From assembly GCF_022317005.1 (NCBI RefSeq), contig NZ_CP081005.1, forward strand, positions 62,001 to 126,000: a stretch of DNA of 64,000 nucleotides. The letters are read 5' to 3'. The notes below the pieces were generated by a model. It was not told the DNA's origin and searched no databases. It saw nothing but the letters and a program-made list of their open reading frames with translations. Of this stretch, positions 52,618 to 61,789 are shown piece after piece; positions within the stretch are counted from its first letter, which is position 1; every line of letters begins with the position of its first letter. Both the position numbers and the translations under genes were made by a program. This DNA comes from Mycobacterium sp. IDR2000157661 (GTDB taxonomy: Bacteria; Actinomycetota; Actinomycetes; Mycobacteriales; Mycobacteriaceae).

Positions 52618-53211
52618 ATGAAGACCGTGAGCAGCCAATGGATGCGCGAGGCGGTCGAGGCCGCCTACCGTCAGCTCGGCCTGCCGACGGGCTGGTCCAG
52701 CGAGCAGACCGAGAGGTTTCTCAGCCTGGTGACCGAGCGGCTGGACGCCAAGGCCGCCCAGTTGTCGATGGACCTGGCCGAGGACGCGATCAGTCGGTGG
52801 CGCACGGCCCATCCAGGCCAGGACCCCGACCATCAGACCACGGTCGGTCTGCACGAGACAGCGCTGGAGAACGCCCGGGAGGCGGTCGTGCGGGAGGAGC
52901 TGTACGCGCTGATGGCGGCACCGGCACAGGATCAGGCGGAGACGGCCAGCCGGCCAAGTCCCGAGGTGAGCTGGGAGGACCGGTGGCGCGACATCCGCTA
53001 CCGGACCGAACCCAGCGAAGCGGTGGAGGATCTGGTCGACAGGGTATGGCCACAACGGTCGGCGATGTTCCGGGTCAAGGCCGCCTACCTGCTAGCGACC
53101 CGCGCGGAGGAAGGCCGCCCCGTGCCCACCAGCCCCCGCCACCACCTGGTGCCCCGACTCACGGCGCTGGTGGAGGAGGAGTTGCGGGCCGACGGGTACC
53201 CGATCGAGTAA
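52618..53211 (+). CDS. Unknown partner protein of the methylase-helicase
   Basis: A 197-residue protein from ATG 52618 (or GTG 52627, which is better spaced from a GGAG site). All-helical: MREAVEAAYRQLGLPTG, ERFLSLVTERLDAKAAQLSM, VEDLVDRVWPQRSAMFRVKA. The family is not recognised. Its TAA lies exactly where the giant gene should start (bases GTAA, where the usual coupling motif would be GTGA). The frame is clearly real, while the other frame open here is shadow sequence. Confidence 0.6.
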   Translation: MKTVSSQWMREAVEAAYRQLGLPTGWSSEQTERFLSLVTERLDAKAAQLSMDLAEDAISRWRTAHPGQDPDHQTTVGLHETALENAREAVVREELYALMAAPAQDQAETASRPSPEVSWEDRWRDIRYRTEPSEAVEDLVDRVWPQRSAMFRVKAAYLLATRAEEGRPVPTSPRHHLVPRLTALVEEELRADGYPIE

Positions 53212-56200
53212 CCCGCACGAAGAAGACGCGCCGGCGCGACGAGCACGACGACCCGCAGCTGGCGCTGTTCGCCGAGGACAGCTTCGACCTGCCCACCGAT
53301 CCCCGGGTCATCGACCCCGGCGGCGCCCCGTTACCCCCGCTGCGCCGCGCCGACCACAGCGCCGCCGAGGAACAGGCACACGAGACGGCAACGCATGCCC
53401 CGCACACGCTGACCCTGCACCCCCCTCAACGACCGCCGCTGACGCTGGTGCCGCCGCTGCAAGCCCAAACCCCCGACACCACGACCCAGGCAGACGAGAC
53501 CCGCCCGCACCTGAGCGCAGTCCCCGACACGACGCCCGCCGCAGGGCGTGACACCGCGACCGCCGCTGCCGAGGCTTCGGAGTCGGTCCCGGCGGAGACC
53601 GCCGAACAGCAGCAGGAAGTGGTTCACCCGCCAGCGGTGGACTTTCAGCCCGGCACCGACATCCGCGTGCCGTCGGGCACCAAGGCCCGGCTGACGGCCA
53701 ACATCGCCGTCATCGACACCCTGATGCGACTGCAGCAGGAAGGACGGCCCGCCACCGCCGCCGAGCAGCAGACCCTGGCGTGCTGGTCGGGCTGGGGTGC
53801 AGTCGCCGACGTCTTCGACACCCGCAAGGACACCTACCAGTCCCAGCGCGAATACCTCAAAGAGGTGCTGGGGCAGCGGCAGTACCGGGCGGCCTCAGCC
53901 AGCACCCTCAACGCCCACTACACCGACCCGGCCATCGCCGAGCACATGTGGAAAGCCGTGCAGCACGCCGGATTCAGCGGCGGCCGCGTCCTGGAGCCGG
54001 GCTGCGGATCGGGCACCTTCATCGGGCTGGCACCCGAGACCGCCCAGATGGTCGGGGTCGAGAAGGACCCGATCAGCGCAGCGGTGGCCGCCCACCTATA
54101 CCCGTCGGCCCAAATCCGTTCCGAGGGCTTCGAAACCACCAACGTGCCCAACGGCAGCTTCGCCGCCGTCATCGGCAACGTGCCGTTCGGCGACTTCGCG
54201 CTGCGTGACCCTTCCTATAACCCGAAGCGGCTGTCCATCCACAACCACTTCATCGTCAAGTCCCTCGAGCTGACCGCTCCCGGCGGCTACGTCGTAGTCC
54301 TCACCAGCCGCTACAGCATGGACAACGTCGAGGACGAGGCCCGGCGTGAAATCCTCGCCCGCGCTGATCTTCTCGGCGCCGTCCGGTTGCCCACCGCCGC
54401 GTTCCGCCGGGTCGCCGGCACCGAGGTGGTCACCGACATCCTCGTGCTGCGCCGCCGCGAGGCCGACCGCGAAATCGCAGTGGGGGAGGACCGCTGGCTG
54501 GCTGTGGCCGACATGGACCTCGTCGGTGAGGACGGACAGTGGTCGTCGCTGCCGGTCAACACCTACTTCCATGAGCATCCCGAACACATGCTCGGCACCC
54601 CGGTGATCGGGCACGGCATCCACGGCAGCACCACCCTGCAGGTGCGCACGATGGACCCCTCGGCCGTCCCAGACCAGGTGGGCCGCTGCCTGCGCCGGAT
54701 CATCGACACCGCCGTGGCCAAGGACCGTGGCCTGACCGCCAGCCCGGCCAGCCTCACCGACGTCACCGAAGTCAGCTTCGATCCCGGCCTGCTGACCAAG
54801 GCCACCGGCGGCCAACTGCCCGCCTACGGCACCCTGCGCTTCAACACCGAGGCCGACCGGTTCGAATCCTGGGACCGCGACAAGTGGGTGGAAACCAAGG
54901 TCTACCAGAGCCGCAAGGACGAGACGATCAAGCTGCTGGCGCTGCGGGATGCCGCCAACGCCGTGGTGGCATCCCAGCGCAACGGGCTGGCGCCCGAGGA
55001 ACGCGAGCAGCTGCGCGGCCGGCTCAACCGCCTCTACGACGCCTACGTCAAACGCCACGGCCCGATCCAGCGGTTCAAATGGAGTACCCCCGCCGCGATC
55101 ACCCAGGACAAACACGACGAGAAACTCGCCAAGAAGATCGAGTCGTGGCGCAAGAAGAACCCCGACGCCGCCCGGATCCCCGAGGAACTCATCGAGCAGT
55201 GGGACCAGGAGGCCTGGGAAACCCCCAGCCCCTACAAGCTGCGCCCACACATCGTCACCGCCCTGCGCAACGACCCGTCCTGGACCACCGTGCTGGCCCT
55301 AGAGGCCTACGACGAGCAGACCAAAGAGGTCCGCAAAGCACCGATCTTCTCCGTCGACCTGCTCGGCCCGCCCACCATCCGAGACCGCGCCGAAACCGCC
55401 GACGAAGCCCTAGCCATCAGCCTCGACCAGCACGGCGGCGTCGACCTCGACCACATCGCCACCCTGCTGGGCACCGACAAAGACGCCGCCCGCCAGCACC
55501 TACGCGGCCTGGTATTTCCCTCACTACGCGACCCCGACGTACTGATCCCCGCCACCGCCGCCCTGTCGGGCAACGTGCGCCGCGCACTACGACAGGCCGA
55601 ACAGGCCGCCGAAAACGATCCCCGCTACCACGAATACGTCGAGGCGCTGCGCAAAGTGCAGCCCCTCGACAAGCAGGCCAGCCAAATCAGCGCCCGCCCC
55701 GGATCCCCCTGGATCGACGCCCGCTACGTCGCCCAGTTCGCCCGCGAAACCTTCGCCCCCTCCGAGCACAAGATTCCCCGCATCAAAGTCGACCACATCC
55801 AGGGCGTGTGGAACATCGAATGCCCCGCCCACGACCGGGCCCACGCCAGCTTCTTCGAAACCTGGGGCACCCGCTACGACAACCGCGACGCCATCGACCT
55901 ACTCGAAATGGTGTGCAACCAAAAGGAAATCGTCGTCAAGTACACCGCCGAGGAGACCGAGCGAACCGGCCGAACCGGCGTCAACCGCGACGCCACCGTC
56001 GCCGTGCAGGCCAAGGCCGCCAAGATCAGCGAGGCGTTCCAAAAGTGGATCTTCGCCGACGAGGCCCGCCGCGACGAACTGGTCAAGGTCTACAACGAAC
56101 GGTTCAACTGCCTGCGGGCACCCAAGTACTGCGGGGCCGCGCTGACGCTGCCCGGACTGTCGAAGCGCTTCGAACCCCACCCCTACCAACGCGATGCGGT

Positions 56201-58976
56201 GGCCCGCATCATCGCCGAACCCAACGTGCTTCTCGACCACGTGGTCGGCGCCGGCAAATCCGGCACCATGTTCATGGCCGCCATGGAACTGCGCCGACTC
56301 GGGCTGGCCCGCCAACCCTGGATCGTGGTGCCCAACCACATCATCGAGCAGGTCGGCAAGGAGGCCAAGTGGTGGTATCCCAGCGCTGAAATCCTGCTCG
56401 GCGCACCCGGAACCGACCCCGAAGGCCGCCGCCGATTCATCGCCCAGTCGGCCACCTCCGACTGGGACATGGTGATCGTGCCGCAGTCGCTGTTTGAGGC
56501 GATCCCGGTCGGGCCCGAAGTGCAACACGACTACATCGAACGCGAGCTGGAAATCCTGCGCGAGGCCCTCAACGCCACCACCGAGGACACCACCCCCACC
56601 AGCGTCAAGCGTCTCGAAAAAGCGCTGCAGCGCTACGAAACCAAACTCAAAGACCTCACCGATCAGGCCCGCAAGGACACCGGGCTGCGCTTCGAACAGA
56701 CCGGCGCGGACTACCTATTCGTCGACGAAGCCCACATGTTCAAAAACAGGACACGGCTGTCGGCAGTCAAGGAATTGGCCTGCCCCAACGGATCTGAACG
56801 TGCCGACGACCTGGCCATGAAAATGGACCTGCTGCGCCAGCGCCGCCGCGAGGACGCCCTCGCCGTCGGCCGCCGGCCCACCGCGGCCGACGAACGGGTC
56901 GCCACCTTCGCCACCGGCACCCCCGTCGCCAACAGCCTCGGCGAAATGTATGTCATGCAGCGCTACCTGCGTCCCGACCTGCTCGAAGACGCCGGAGTGT
57001 TCCACCTCAACGACTGGGGCGCAGCGTTCACCTCCACCATCAACACCGTCGAAGTCAACGCCACCGGCACCCAGCTCAAACCCGTCACCCGCGTCGGCAA
57101 GTTCACCAACCTCCAAGAGTTGCTGAAGCTGTCGTCGGTGTTCACCGACGTCATCACCCGCGACCAGGTCCTCGACCAAGCCAAAATCGAGCTACCGGAA
57201 CTGATCGGCGGCAAACGCACCATCATCAACATTCCCGCCGACCAGGAACTCAAAGACTTCATCACCGACCTGGGCTACCGGGCCACCGCCATCGACCCGA
57301 AAAACATGGCCCGCGACAACATCCTCAAAATCAGCAACGACGGTCGCGAAGCCAGCCTCGACCCCCGCATGGTGCACCTACCCGCGCCGGCGTACTCGCG
57401 CACCGCGGCCGTGGCCGACCAAGTCATGGCGGTACACAAGGCCACCGCCGACCGCATCTACAAAGACCCCCAACACGGCCACGACATGCCCAATCCCGGT
57501 GCGCTACAAATCGTTTTCTGCGACCGGGGCACACCGACCAAGAAAGCCGGGAAACCCAAAGACAGCTTCGGCATGTACACCGCGATCCGCGACGAGTTGA
57601 TCGCCCGCGGCATGCCGGCCGAAAGAATCCGGTTCATCCACGACGCCGAAAAACCCGAGGACAAGCTGCGGCTGTTCGACGAATGCAACCGCGGAATGGT
57701 GTCGGTGCTACTCGGATCGACGGAGAAAATGGGCACCGGCACCAACGTGCAGGCCCGCGCGGTCGCCCTGCATCACGTCGATGTCCCTTGGCGCCCAGCC
57801 GATCTGGAGCAGCGCGAGGGACGCATCATCCGACAAGGCAACCAGAACCGCGAGGTCCACATCTTCAACTACGTCGTCGAAGGCAGCTACGACACGGTGA
57901 TGTGGCAGAAGATCGAGGCCAAATCGCTGTTCATCGAACAAGTCAAACGCGCCGACATCGCCGTCGATGAAGTCGAAGACGTCGGTGGGGGAGACCTCAG
58001 CGCCAGCGCCGCCGAAACCAAAGCCATCGCCACCGGCGACCCGCGCTACGTGCGGCAAGTGCAGCTGCAGGACGAGATCGACCACCTCGCCGCACTGGAA
58101 CGCTCCCACCACGAGACGCTGGCCAGCCGCGACCGCGAAATCGCCGCCAACCAACGCCAACTCGCCATCGTCGCCTCCGACCTGCAGACCCTGGCGCCCG
58201 TGGCCGAAGACGCCGCCGCCCGCGACCCCGAGACCCGCCCGACCATCCTGGTCGAAGGCCGCGGACACAAGGAACGCAAAGACGCCGCCGAAGCGTTCGC
58301 CACCATCTGCCGCAACACCTACCACGCCATGAAAAACGCACCCGGATACGAGAACCGCCCGCTGAACGTCTCGATCAACGGCGTCGGGCTGCTCGCCCGC
58401 CGAGACCACATCAACTCGAAACTATGGATCAAAGCCGACGTGCCGTCAGCCGAAATCGATGTCACGGTGATGGACCTGCACGGAACCATCGGCAGTCTCG
58501 ATGACAGCGGCAACGCCAAAGCCCGAGGTTTACTCACCCGCGTGGAAAACCTCTACAAAGACCTGCCCAAGCACCACCAGCGGCTGCAGCGCACCCACGA
58601 CCAGATCGCCGGCGCCATCGAAGACCTCCAAGCCACCGAGGTCGAGGCGTTCGACCGCGGCGACGAACTCGCTGCGCTGCGAGAAGAACACACCACCTTG
58701 ACCACCATGCTGCGGCTGGAGGCCGAATCCGAGGCGGCCAAAGCCAAAGCCGCCGAAGCAGAACACCGCATGCGGGCCTCCGGCCGACAACCCGGATGGT
58801 CGCTGCACCTCAACCCGACCCCGTTCCTCCTCGAGGAATCCGGTTTCGACACCGCCGAGCAGTACCGCTTCGCCCAAAAGCTGGCCGAGCGAGCCTGCGC
58901 CGCCGAATACCTTGCCTCCCAACAGGAACAGGGCGAGGAAGACGACCGCGACAACGGCGAAGGGCTGGCACTGTGA
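53208..58976 (+). CDS. Giant N6-methylase/SNF2-type helicase protein
   Basis: About 1,922 residues if it starts at 53208, where the codon is GTA; a GTG would be expected. Domains: a disordered N-terminus with QLALF; an adenine methylase with VLEPGCGSGTF (about 261) and NVPFG in place of NPPY (about 324); a long middle region; then a SNF2-type helicase with HVVGAGKSG (about 1010), VDEAH (about 1172) and QREGRIIRQGN (about 1534). A coiled coil and C-terminal tail follow. Such fused methylase-helicases are carried by conjugative plasmids and phages, where they protect or modify DNA. The next gene overlaps its stop (GTGA). Confidence 0.85.
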   Translation, partial: VTRTKKTRRRDEHDDPQLALFAEDSFDLPTDPRVIDPGGAPLPPLRRADHSAAEEQAHETATHAPHTLTLHPPQRPPLTLVPPLQAQTPDTTTQADETRPHLSAVPDTTPAAGRDTATAAAEASESVPAETAEQQQEVVHPPAVDFQPGTDIRVPSGTKARLTANIAVIDTLMRLQQEGRPATAAEQQTLACWSGWGAVADVFDTRKDTYQSQREYLKEVLGQRQYRAASASTLNAHYTDPAIAEHMWKAVQHAGFSGGRVLEPGCGSGTFIGLAPETAQMVGVEKDPISAAVAAHLYPSAQIRSEGFETTNVPNGSFAAVIGNVPFGDFALRDPSYNPKRLSIHNHFIVKSLELTAPGGYVVVLTSRYSMDNVEDEARREILARADLLGAVRLPTAAFRRVAGTEVVTDILVLRRREADREIAVGEDRWLAVADMDLVGEDGQWSSLPVNTYFHEHPEHMLGTPVIGHGIHGSTTLQVRTMDPSAVPDQVGRCLRRIIDTAVAKDRGLTASPASLTDVTEVSFDPGLLTKATGGQLPAYGTLRFNTEADRFESWDRDKWVETKVYQSRKDETIKLLALRDAANAVVASQRNGLAPEEREQLRGRLNRLYDAYVKRHGPIQRFKWSTPAAITQDKHDEKLAKKIESWRKKNPDAARIPEELIEQWDQEAWETPSPYKLRPHIVTALRNDPSWTTVLALEAYDEQTKEVRKAPIFSVDLLGPPTIRDRAETADEALAISLDQHGGVDLDHIATLLGTDKDAARQHLRGLVFPSLRDPDVLIPATAALSGNVRRALRQAEQAAENDPRYHEYVEALRKVQPLDKQASQISARPGSPWIDARYVAQFARETFAPSEHKIPRIKVDHIQGVWNIECPAHDRAHASFFETWGTRYDNRDAIDLLEMVCNQKEIVVKYTAEETERTGRTGVNRDATVAVQAKAAKISEAFQKWIFADEARRDELVKVYNERFNCLRAPKYCGAALTLPGLSKRFEPHPYQRDAVARIIAEPNVLLDHVVGAGKSGTMFMAAMELRRLGLARQPWIVVPNHIIEQVGKEAKWWYPSAEILLGAPGTDPEGRRRFIAQSATSDWDMVIVPQSLFEAIPVGPEVQHDYIERELEILREALNATTEDTTPTSVKRLEKALQRYETKLKDLTDQARKDTGLRFEQTGADYLFVDEAHMFKNRTRLSAVKELACPNGSERADDLAMKMDLLRQRRREDALAVGRRPTAADERVATFATGTPVANSLGEMYVMQRYLRPDLLEDAGVFHLNDWGAAFTSTINTVEVNATGTQLKPVTRVGKFTNLQELLKLSSVFTDVITRDQVLDQAKIELPELIGGKRTIINIPADQELKDFITDLGYRATAIDPKNMARDNILKISNDGREASLDPRMVHLPAPAYSRTAAVADQVMAVHKATADRIYKDPQHGHDMPNPGALQIVFCDRGTPTKKAGKPKDSFGMYTAIRDELIARGMPAERIRFIHDAEKPEDKLRLFDECNRGMVSVLLGSTEKMGTGTNVQARAVALHHVDVPWRPADLEQREGRIIRQGNQNREVHIFNYVVEGSYDTVMWQKIEAKSLFIEQVKRADIAVDEVEDVGGGDLSASAAETKAIATGDPRYVRQVQLQDEIDHLAALERSHHETLASRDREIAANQRQLAIVASDLQTLAPVAEDAAARDPETRPTILVEGRGHKERKDAAEAFATICRNTYHAMKNAPGYENRPLNVSINGVGLLARRDHINSKLWIKADVPSAEIDVTVMDLHGTIGSLDDSGNAKARGLLTRVENLYKDLPKHHQRLQRTHDQIAGAIEDLQATEVEAFDRGDELAALREEHTTLTTMLRLEAESEAAKAKAAEAEHRMRASGRQPGWSLHLNPTPFLLEESGFDTAEQYRFAQKLAERACAAEYLASQQEQGEEDDRDNGEGLAL

Positions 58977-59704
58977 ACGGCCCGCAACGCACCGACGACC
59001 CATGGTGGAGCTACACCCAGGGCTGCGCGGCCGCGCTGAGCAGGGGAGCGCCACCACCCGCCGTGGCCACACACGGCCCGCTGCTGCAACCCAACGAGGT
59101 GACCAGACTCAGCGCCCCCGCCCACTACAGCCGCCTGCTGGGCGGCGACGGACACTTCGACCGCGCCGGCGCCCCATTCTTCGTCAACCCGCTGCTCATG
59201 GCCGGAGCGATGGCCACCCAAGGAGCGCTCAACCATGGCCGACGACGCCGCGCCGAGCGCGATTCGCAGCCCACCTGGCGCAACCACCGCCCAGCCGCGG
59301 TGCTGACCACCAACCTGCGGCTGATGTGCAGCCGCCCCGACGGCGGCTACGTGTCGTTCTGGTACCAAGACCTCGCCGAGTTCTACCCCCAACCGCACAA
59401 CCGCACCCTGATCATGGCGTTCGAGGAAGACCACACCCCGCCCCTGCAGCTCAGTGGGCCCGCCGTACCCGCGATCAGCCTCTGGGCCGGCCACGCCATC
59501 TACGGCGACGCCTGGCGCGAACACCCCCACCTGGCCGCCCTCATCCCCAGCCAACAGCACCGTCAGCGCGACACCCCCGACCACACCCACAGCCAGCAGA
59601 CCGATGGGCTCACCGACGAGCAGCGGCAGTGGTGGACCGACCAGCAACAGCGCAGACCCCGCAGCAACACCCGAAGCGCCGACGAACCAGGCCTGAGCCG
59701 ATGA
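58973..59704 (+). CDS. Unknown protein coupled to the methylase-helicase
   Basis: 243 residues; GTG 58973 overlaps the stop of the giant gene (GTGA) and its own TGA overlaps the next ATG. Aromatic-rich and globular (WWSYTQGCAAALSRG, FWYQDLAEFYPQPHNRTLIM). A stretch reading AGAMATQGALNHGRRRRAER could be a membrane-proximal or DNA-binding helix. The C-terminus is Gln/Arg-rich. Not recognised; the tight coupling suggests a partner in the same system. Confidence 0.6.
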   Translation: MNGPQRTDDPWWSYTQGCAAALSRGAPPPAVATHGPLLQPNEVTRLSAPAHYSRLLGGDGHFDRAGAPFFVNPLLMAGAMATQGALNHGRRRRAERDSQPTWRNHRPAAVLTTNLRLMCSRPDGGYVSFWYQDLAEFYPQPHNRTLIMAFEEDHTPPLQLSGPAVPAISLWAGHAIYGDAWREHPHLAALIPSQQHRQRDTPDHTHSQQTDGLTDEQRQWWTDQQQRRPRSNTRSADEPGLSR

Positions 59705-60099
59705 CCACAACCGAGAATCTGCATCGGCTCTGCCCCGACAACCTGAGCAGCTACACCCGATCCCGGCTGCGGCACCTCACCAACGGCTCAGCCGTCTACA
59801 TCCCCAGCTCACTCGCCGCCGAGTTCCAGCCCCACCATCCACCACGGCTGTACCGGCACCCCTACGCCAGCACCCAAATGCCGCTGCTGGAAGGCACATT
59901 CAGCACACTCACCCCCGATACCGCCGAAACCTGGCTGATCAGCCTGGCCCACCTGGCCCACGCCGAATGCCCCGCCTGCCAAGCCACCTGGGCCGAAACC
60001 GCCGACCACCTCGACGCTCTCCCCGCCGGCATCCCTCTGTTTTGCACACAGCGAATCGGAGCGCACTATCTGCTGCTCCACCGCGAAGACCACCCGTAA
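59701..60099 (+). CDS. Small unknown protein with a Cys pair
   Basis: 132 residues; ATG 59701 overlaps the preceding stop (ATGA). It contains HAECPACQATW, a possible zinc knuckle with a later Cys in LFCTQR. The C-terminus reads HYLLLHREDHP. Family unknown. The strand opposite is occupied by the long 3' end of the - strand gene that starts at 60573. Confidence 0.6.
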   Translation: MTTTENLHRLCPDNLSSYTRSRLRHLTNGSAVYIPSSLAAEFQPHHPPRLYRHPYASTQMPLLEGTFSTLTPDTAETWLISLAHLAHAECPACQATWAETADHLDALPAGIPLFCTQRIGAHYLLLHREDHP

Positions 60100-60573
60100 T
60101 GCGCGGACCAATAAGCCCGCAGCCACCGCCGCCGAAGCCGCGGCCGCGAGCGCGACCCGCACATCGTCGGGCAAGCCGTTGGCCCGCCAGCTCAGCACGT
60201 CGCTTTCGAACGGAAACCACGTCAGAAAATGCGACTGCAGGGTTGCTTGCAGGATCACCAGCGCCTTCGGGTGTTGTTCAGACGGCCCGTAGACCGAGGT
60301 CCTCAGGTCGAACTCTTCCCAAAACACCAGCAGGTCGGTGCCAACTACGGCGGCGGCGATCCGCCCCAGTTCGGCGCTAGCGACCGCCGCGTCCTGGCCG
60401 CGCCGGTACGGGCGACAGGTCACCCGCCCAACCAGCCTGTCGCCGCCCAACCGATCGAAGACGAATACCTGTGGCGGCGGCGATAACCCCTGTGGCAGCA
60501 GGGTTGTCGTGGCCGCATTAAAGACCGCCGAGGCCGTCGCCTCCATGGCCGCGGTCAACTCGGGAGGCATCAT
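59809..60573 (-). CDS. Hypothetical protein with antisense 3' end
   Basis: Starts at one of two adjacent ATGs (60573 or 60570). The first about 155 residues look normal (PPELTAAMEATASAVFNAAT, VFVFDRLGGDRLVGRVTCRP, FWEEFDLRTSVYG). The rest, antisense to the gene at 59701-60099, is Gly/Val-rich shadow composition. The natural stop seems to be lost, perhaps at a recombination junction near 60100. Function unknown. Confidence 0.45.
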   Translation of the reverse strand: MMPPELTAAMEATASAVFNAATTTLLPQGLSPPPQVFVFDRLGGDRLVGRVTCRPYRRGQDAAVASAELGRIAAAVVGTDLLVFWEEFDLRTSVYGPSEQHPKALVILQATLQSHFLTWFPFESDVLSWRANGLPDDVRVALAAAASAAVAAGLLVRALRVVFAVEQQIVRSDSLCAKQRDAGGESVEVVGGFGPGGLAGGAFGVGQVGQADQPGFGGIGGECAECAFQQRHLGAGVGVPVQPWWMVGLELGGE

Positions 60574-60793
60574 CTGACCGTACGCCGAGGCACTGACACC
60601 GACGACTCTGTCCGAAACCCGCGCGAGAGCGTCGCTGCCGGCTGACAGTGGCCCGTGGCTGTCGTTGCCCGTAGATCCACACACACCGTCACCGCGCGTA
60701 CGCTGAGTGTGCCTCTCCGGTGTGACAACGCTTCGTAGCTGGTGCGCGGCAGACCGCGGATCTTCAGGCGGGCTTCTTGTCACCGCGACCAGG

Positions 60794-60799
60794 TAGAAT
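60794..60799 (+). promoter_or_regulatory. -10 hexamer TAGAAT of the toxin-antitoxin unit
   Basis: A TANNNT-type mycobacterial -10 about 35 bases before the antitoxin GTG. A TTGTCA at 60777-60782 is too close to act as the -35 element. Confidence 0.4.
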
Positions 60800-60833
60800 G
60801 GCAAAGGAATCGCAACGAGGGGAGTACGTAGCA

Positions 60834-61070
60834 GTGACCGTGAGTAAGGCCGCCACTAGCACAACCGCTGTCCTTCGACAATGCCCCGCGGTACTCGACG
60901 GACTCACCGGCCACCAACGTCGTGCCCTGGAGAACGCAATCGCGACCAACGTCCTGGAGGGCTGGGCCCCGACCCAATGCGACATCGAGCGGCTCGCTGC
61001 CCTTGGCCGCGGAGAGTTGACCGCCGAGGACTACGTCGCAGACGTCCGAGCTCGCCGCGCACCTCGCTAG
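60834..61070 (+). CDS. VbhA-like antitoxin of a Fic toxin
   Basis: 78 residues from GTG 60834 with GAGGGGAG upstream; the longer frame from 60777 crosses the promoter. The helix with the class I Fic inhibitory motif is visible: Thr38-x3-Glu42-Gly43 (TNVLEG in NAIATNVLEGWAPT). In such antitoxins this Glu blocks ATP binding in the Fic active site. The remainder (DIERLAALGRGELTAEDYVA) is the usual C-terminal helix. It ends 2 bases before the Fic gene. Confidence 0.8.
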   Translation: MTVSKAATSTTAVLRQCPAVLDGLTGHQRRALENAIATNVLEGWAPTQCDIERLAALGRGELTAEDYVADVRARRAPR

Positions 61071-61072
61071 CG

Positions 61073-61735
61073 ATGGCGTGGGCCGACTATTTCTGGCCTG
61101 GCACCTCGGTCCTTCGCAACAAGCTGGGTATCACCGATCCCGCTGAACTCGCCAAAGCTGACTACGAGTTGGCCGCCATGCGGACACAGGAGATCGCCAG
61201 TGGGCGCGCGCCGATCACTGCCAGCCTCGATGCTGCCCACTTGAAGTCGTTGCATTGGTGGATTTTTCAGGACCTCTACTCCTTCGCGGGAATCTACCGC
61301 GATGTGCCGATCGCCAAAGGCACCCATTTCGCGCCGCCCACAAATATCGATGAATGTCTCTCCAAGGCAACAGATATCATCCGTTCCGTCTCGTGGAGTG
61401 AGCTTGACACGGCAGATTTCGCCGACGAGGCGGCGAAAGTCTTTGCCTGGGTGAACTTTGCCCATCCGTTCCGGGAGGGCAATGGACGCGCCTCCCGAGC
61501 ATTCATGGACGCGGTCGCCGCGAATGCGCACCGGTGGCTGGACTACTCCTGTGTCGACCCTGCCGTGTGGAACCAGAGATGCGCCTTCTCAATGCCCGAC
61601 CTTGACGACACCAGCCCCCAGCATCATTGGCTGACACCAGTTTTCGCGACGATGGTGCGCGCACAACCGCGCACCATCGAACTACCCGAGCGCACCATGC
61701 GCGCCCGCGACACCCGGTACGACTTAGGACTCTAA
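61073..61735 (+). CDS. Fic-family AMP-transferase toxin
   Basis: 220 residues from ATG 61073. The catalytic motif HPFREGNGRASR has His131, with Asn and Arg following. Substrate-flap sequence (FAGIYRDVPIAKGTHFAPPT) and the N-terminal FWPGTSVLRNKLGIT match VbhT/Doc-like Fic proteins. It would transfer AMP to target hydroxyls such as on gyrase or topoisomerase IV in the VbhT type. It is controlled by the antitoxin just upstream. The motif is intact. Confidence 0.88.
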   Translation: MAWADYFWPGTSVLRNKLGITDPAELAKADYELAAMRTQEIASGRAPITASLDAAHLKSLHWWIFQDLYSFAGIYRDVPIAKGTHFAPPTNIDECLSKATDIIRSVSWSELDTADFADEAAKVFAWVNFAHPFREGNGRASRAFMDAVAANAHRWLDYSCVDPAVWNQRCAFSMPDLDDTSPQHHWLTPVFATMVRAQPRTIELPERTMRARDTRYDLGL

Positions 61736-61789
61736 GAGGCCAGAACAAGGAACCAGGAACCACCAGCAGACCAATGATGTTGTGAGAGA

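Noticed and set aside
52569..53207. Upstream extension of the giant methylase-helicase frame
   Set aside because: After about 20 residues it becomes Gly/Arg/Pro shadow of the well-formed gene at 52618-53211.
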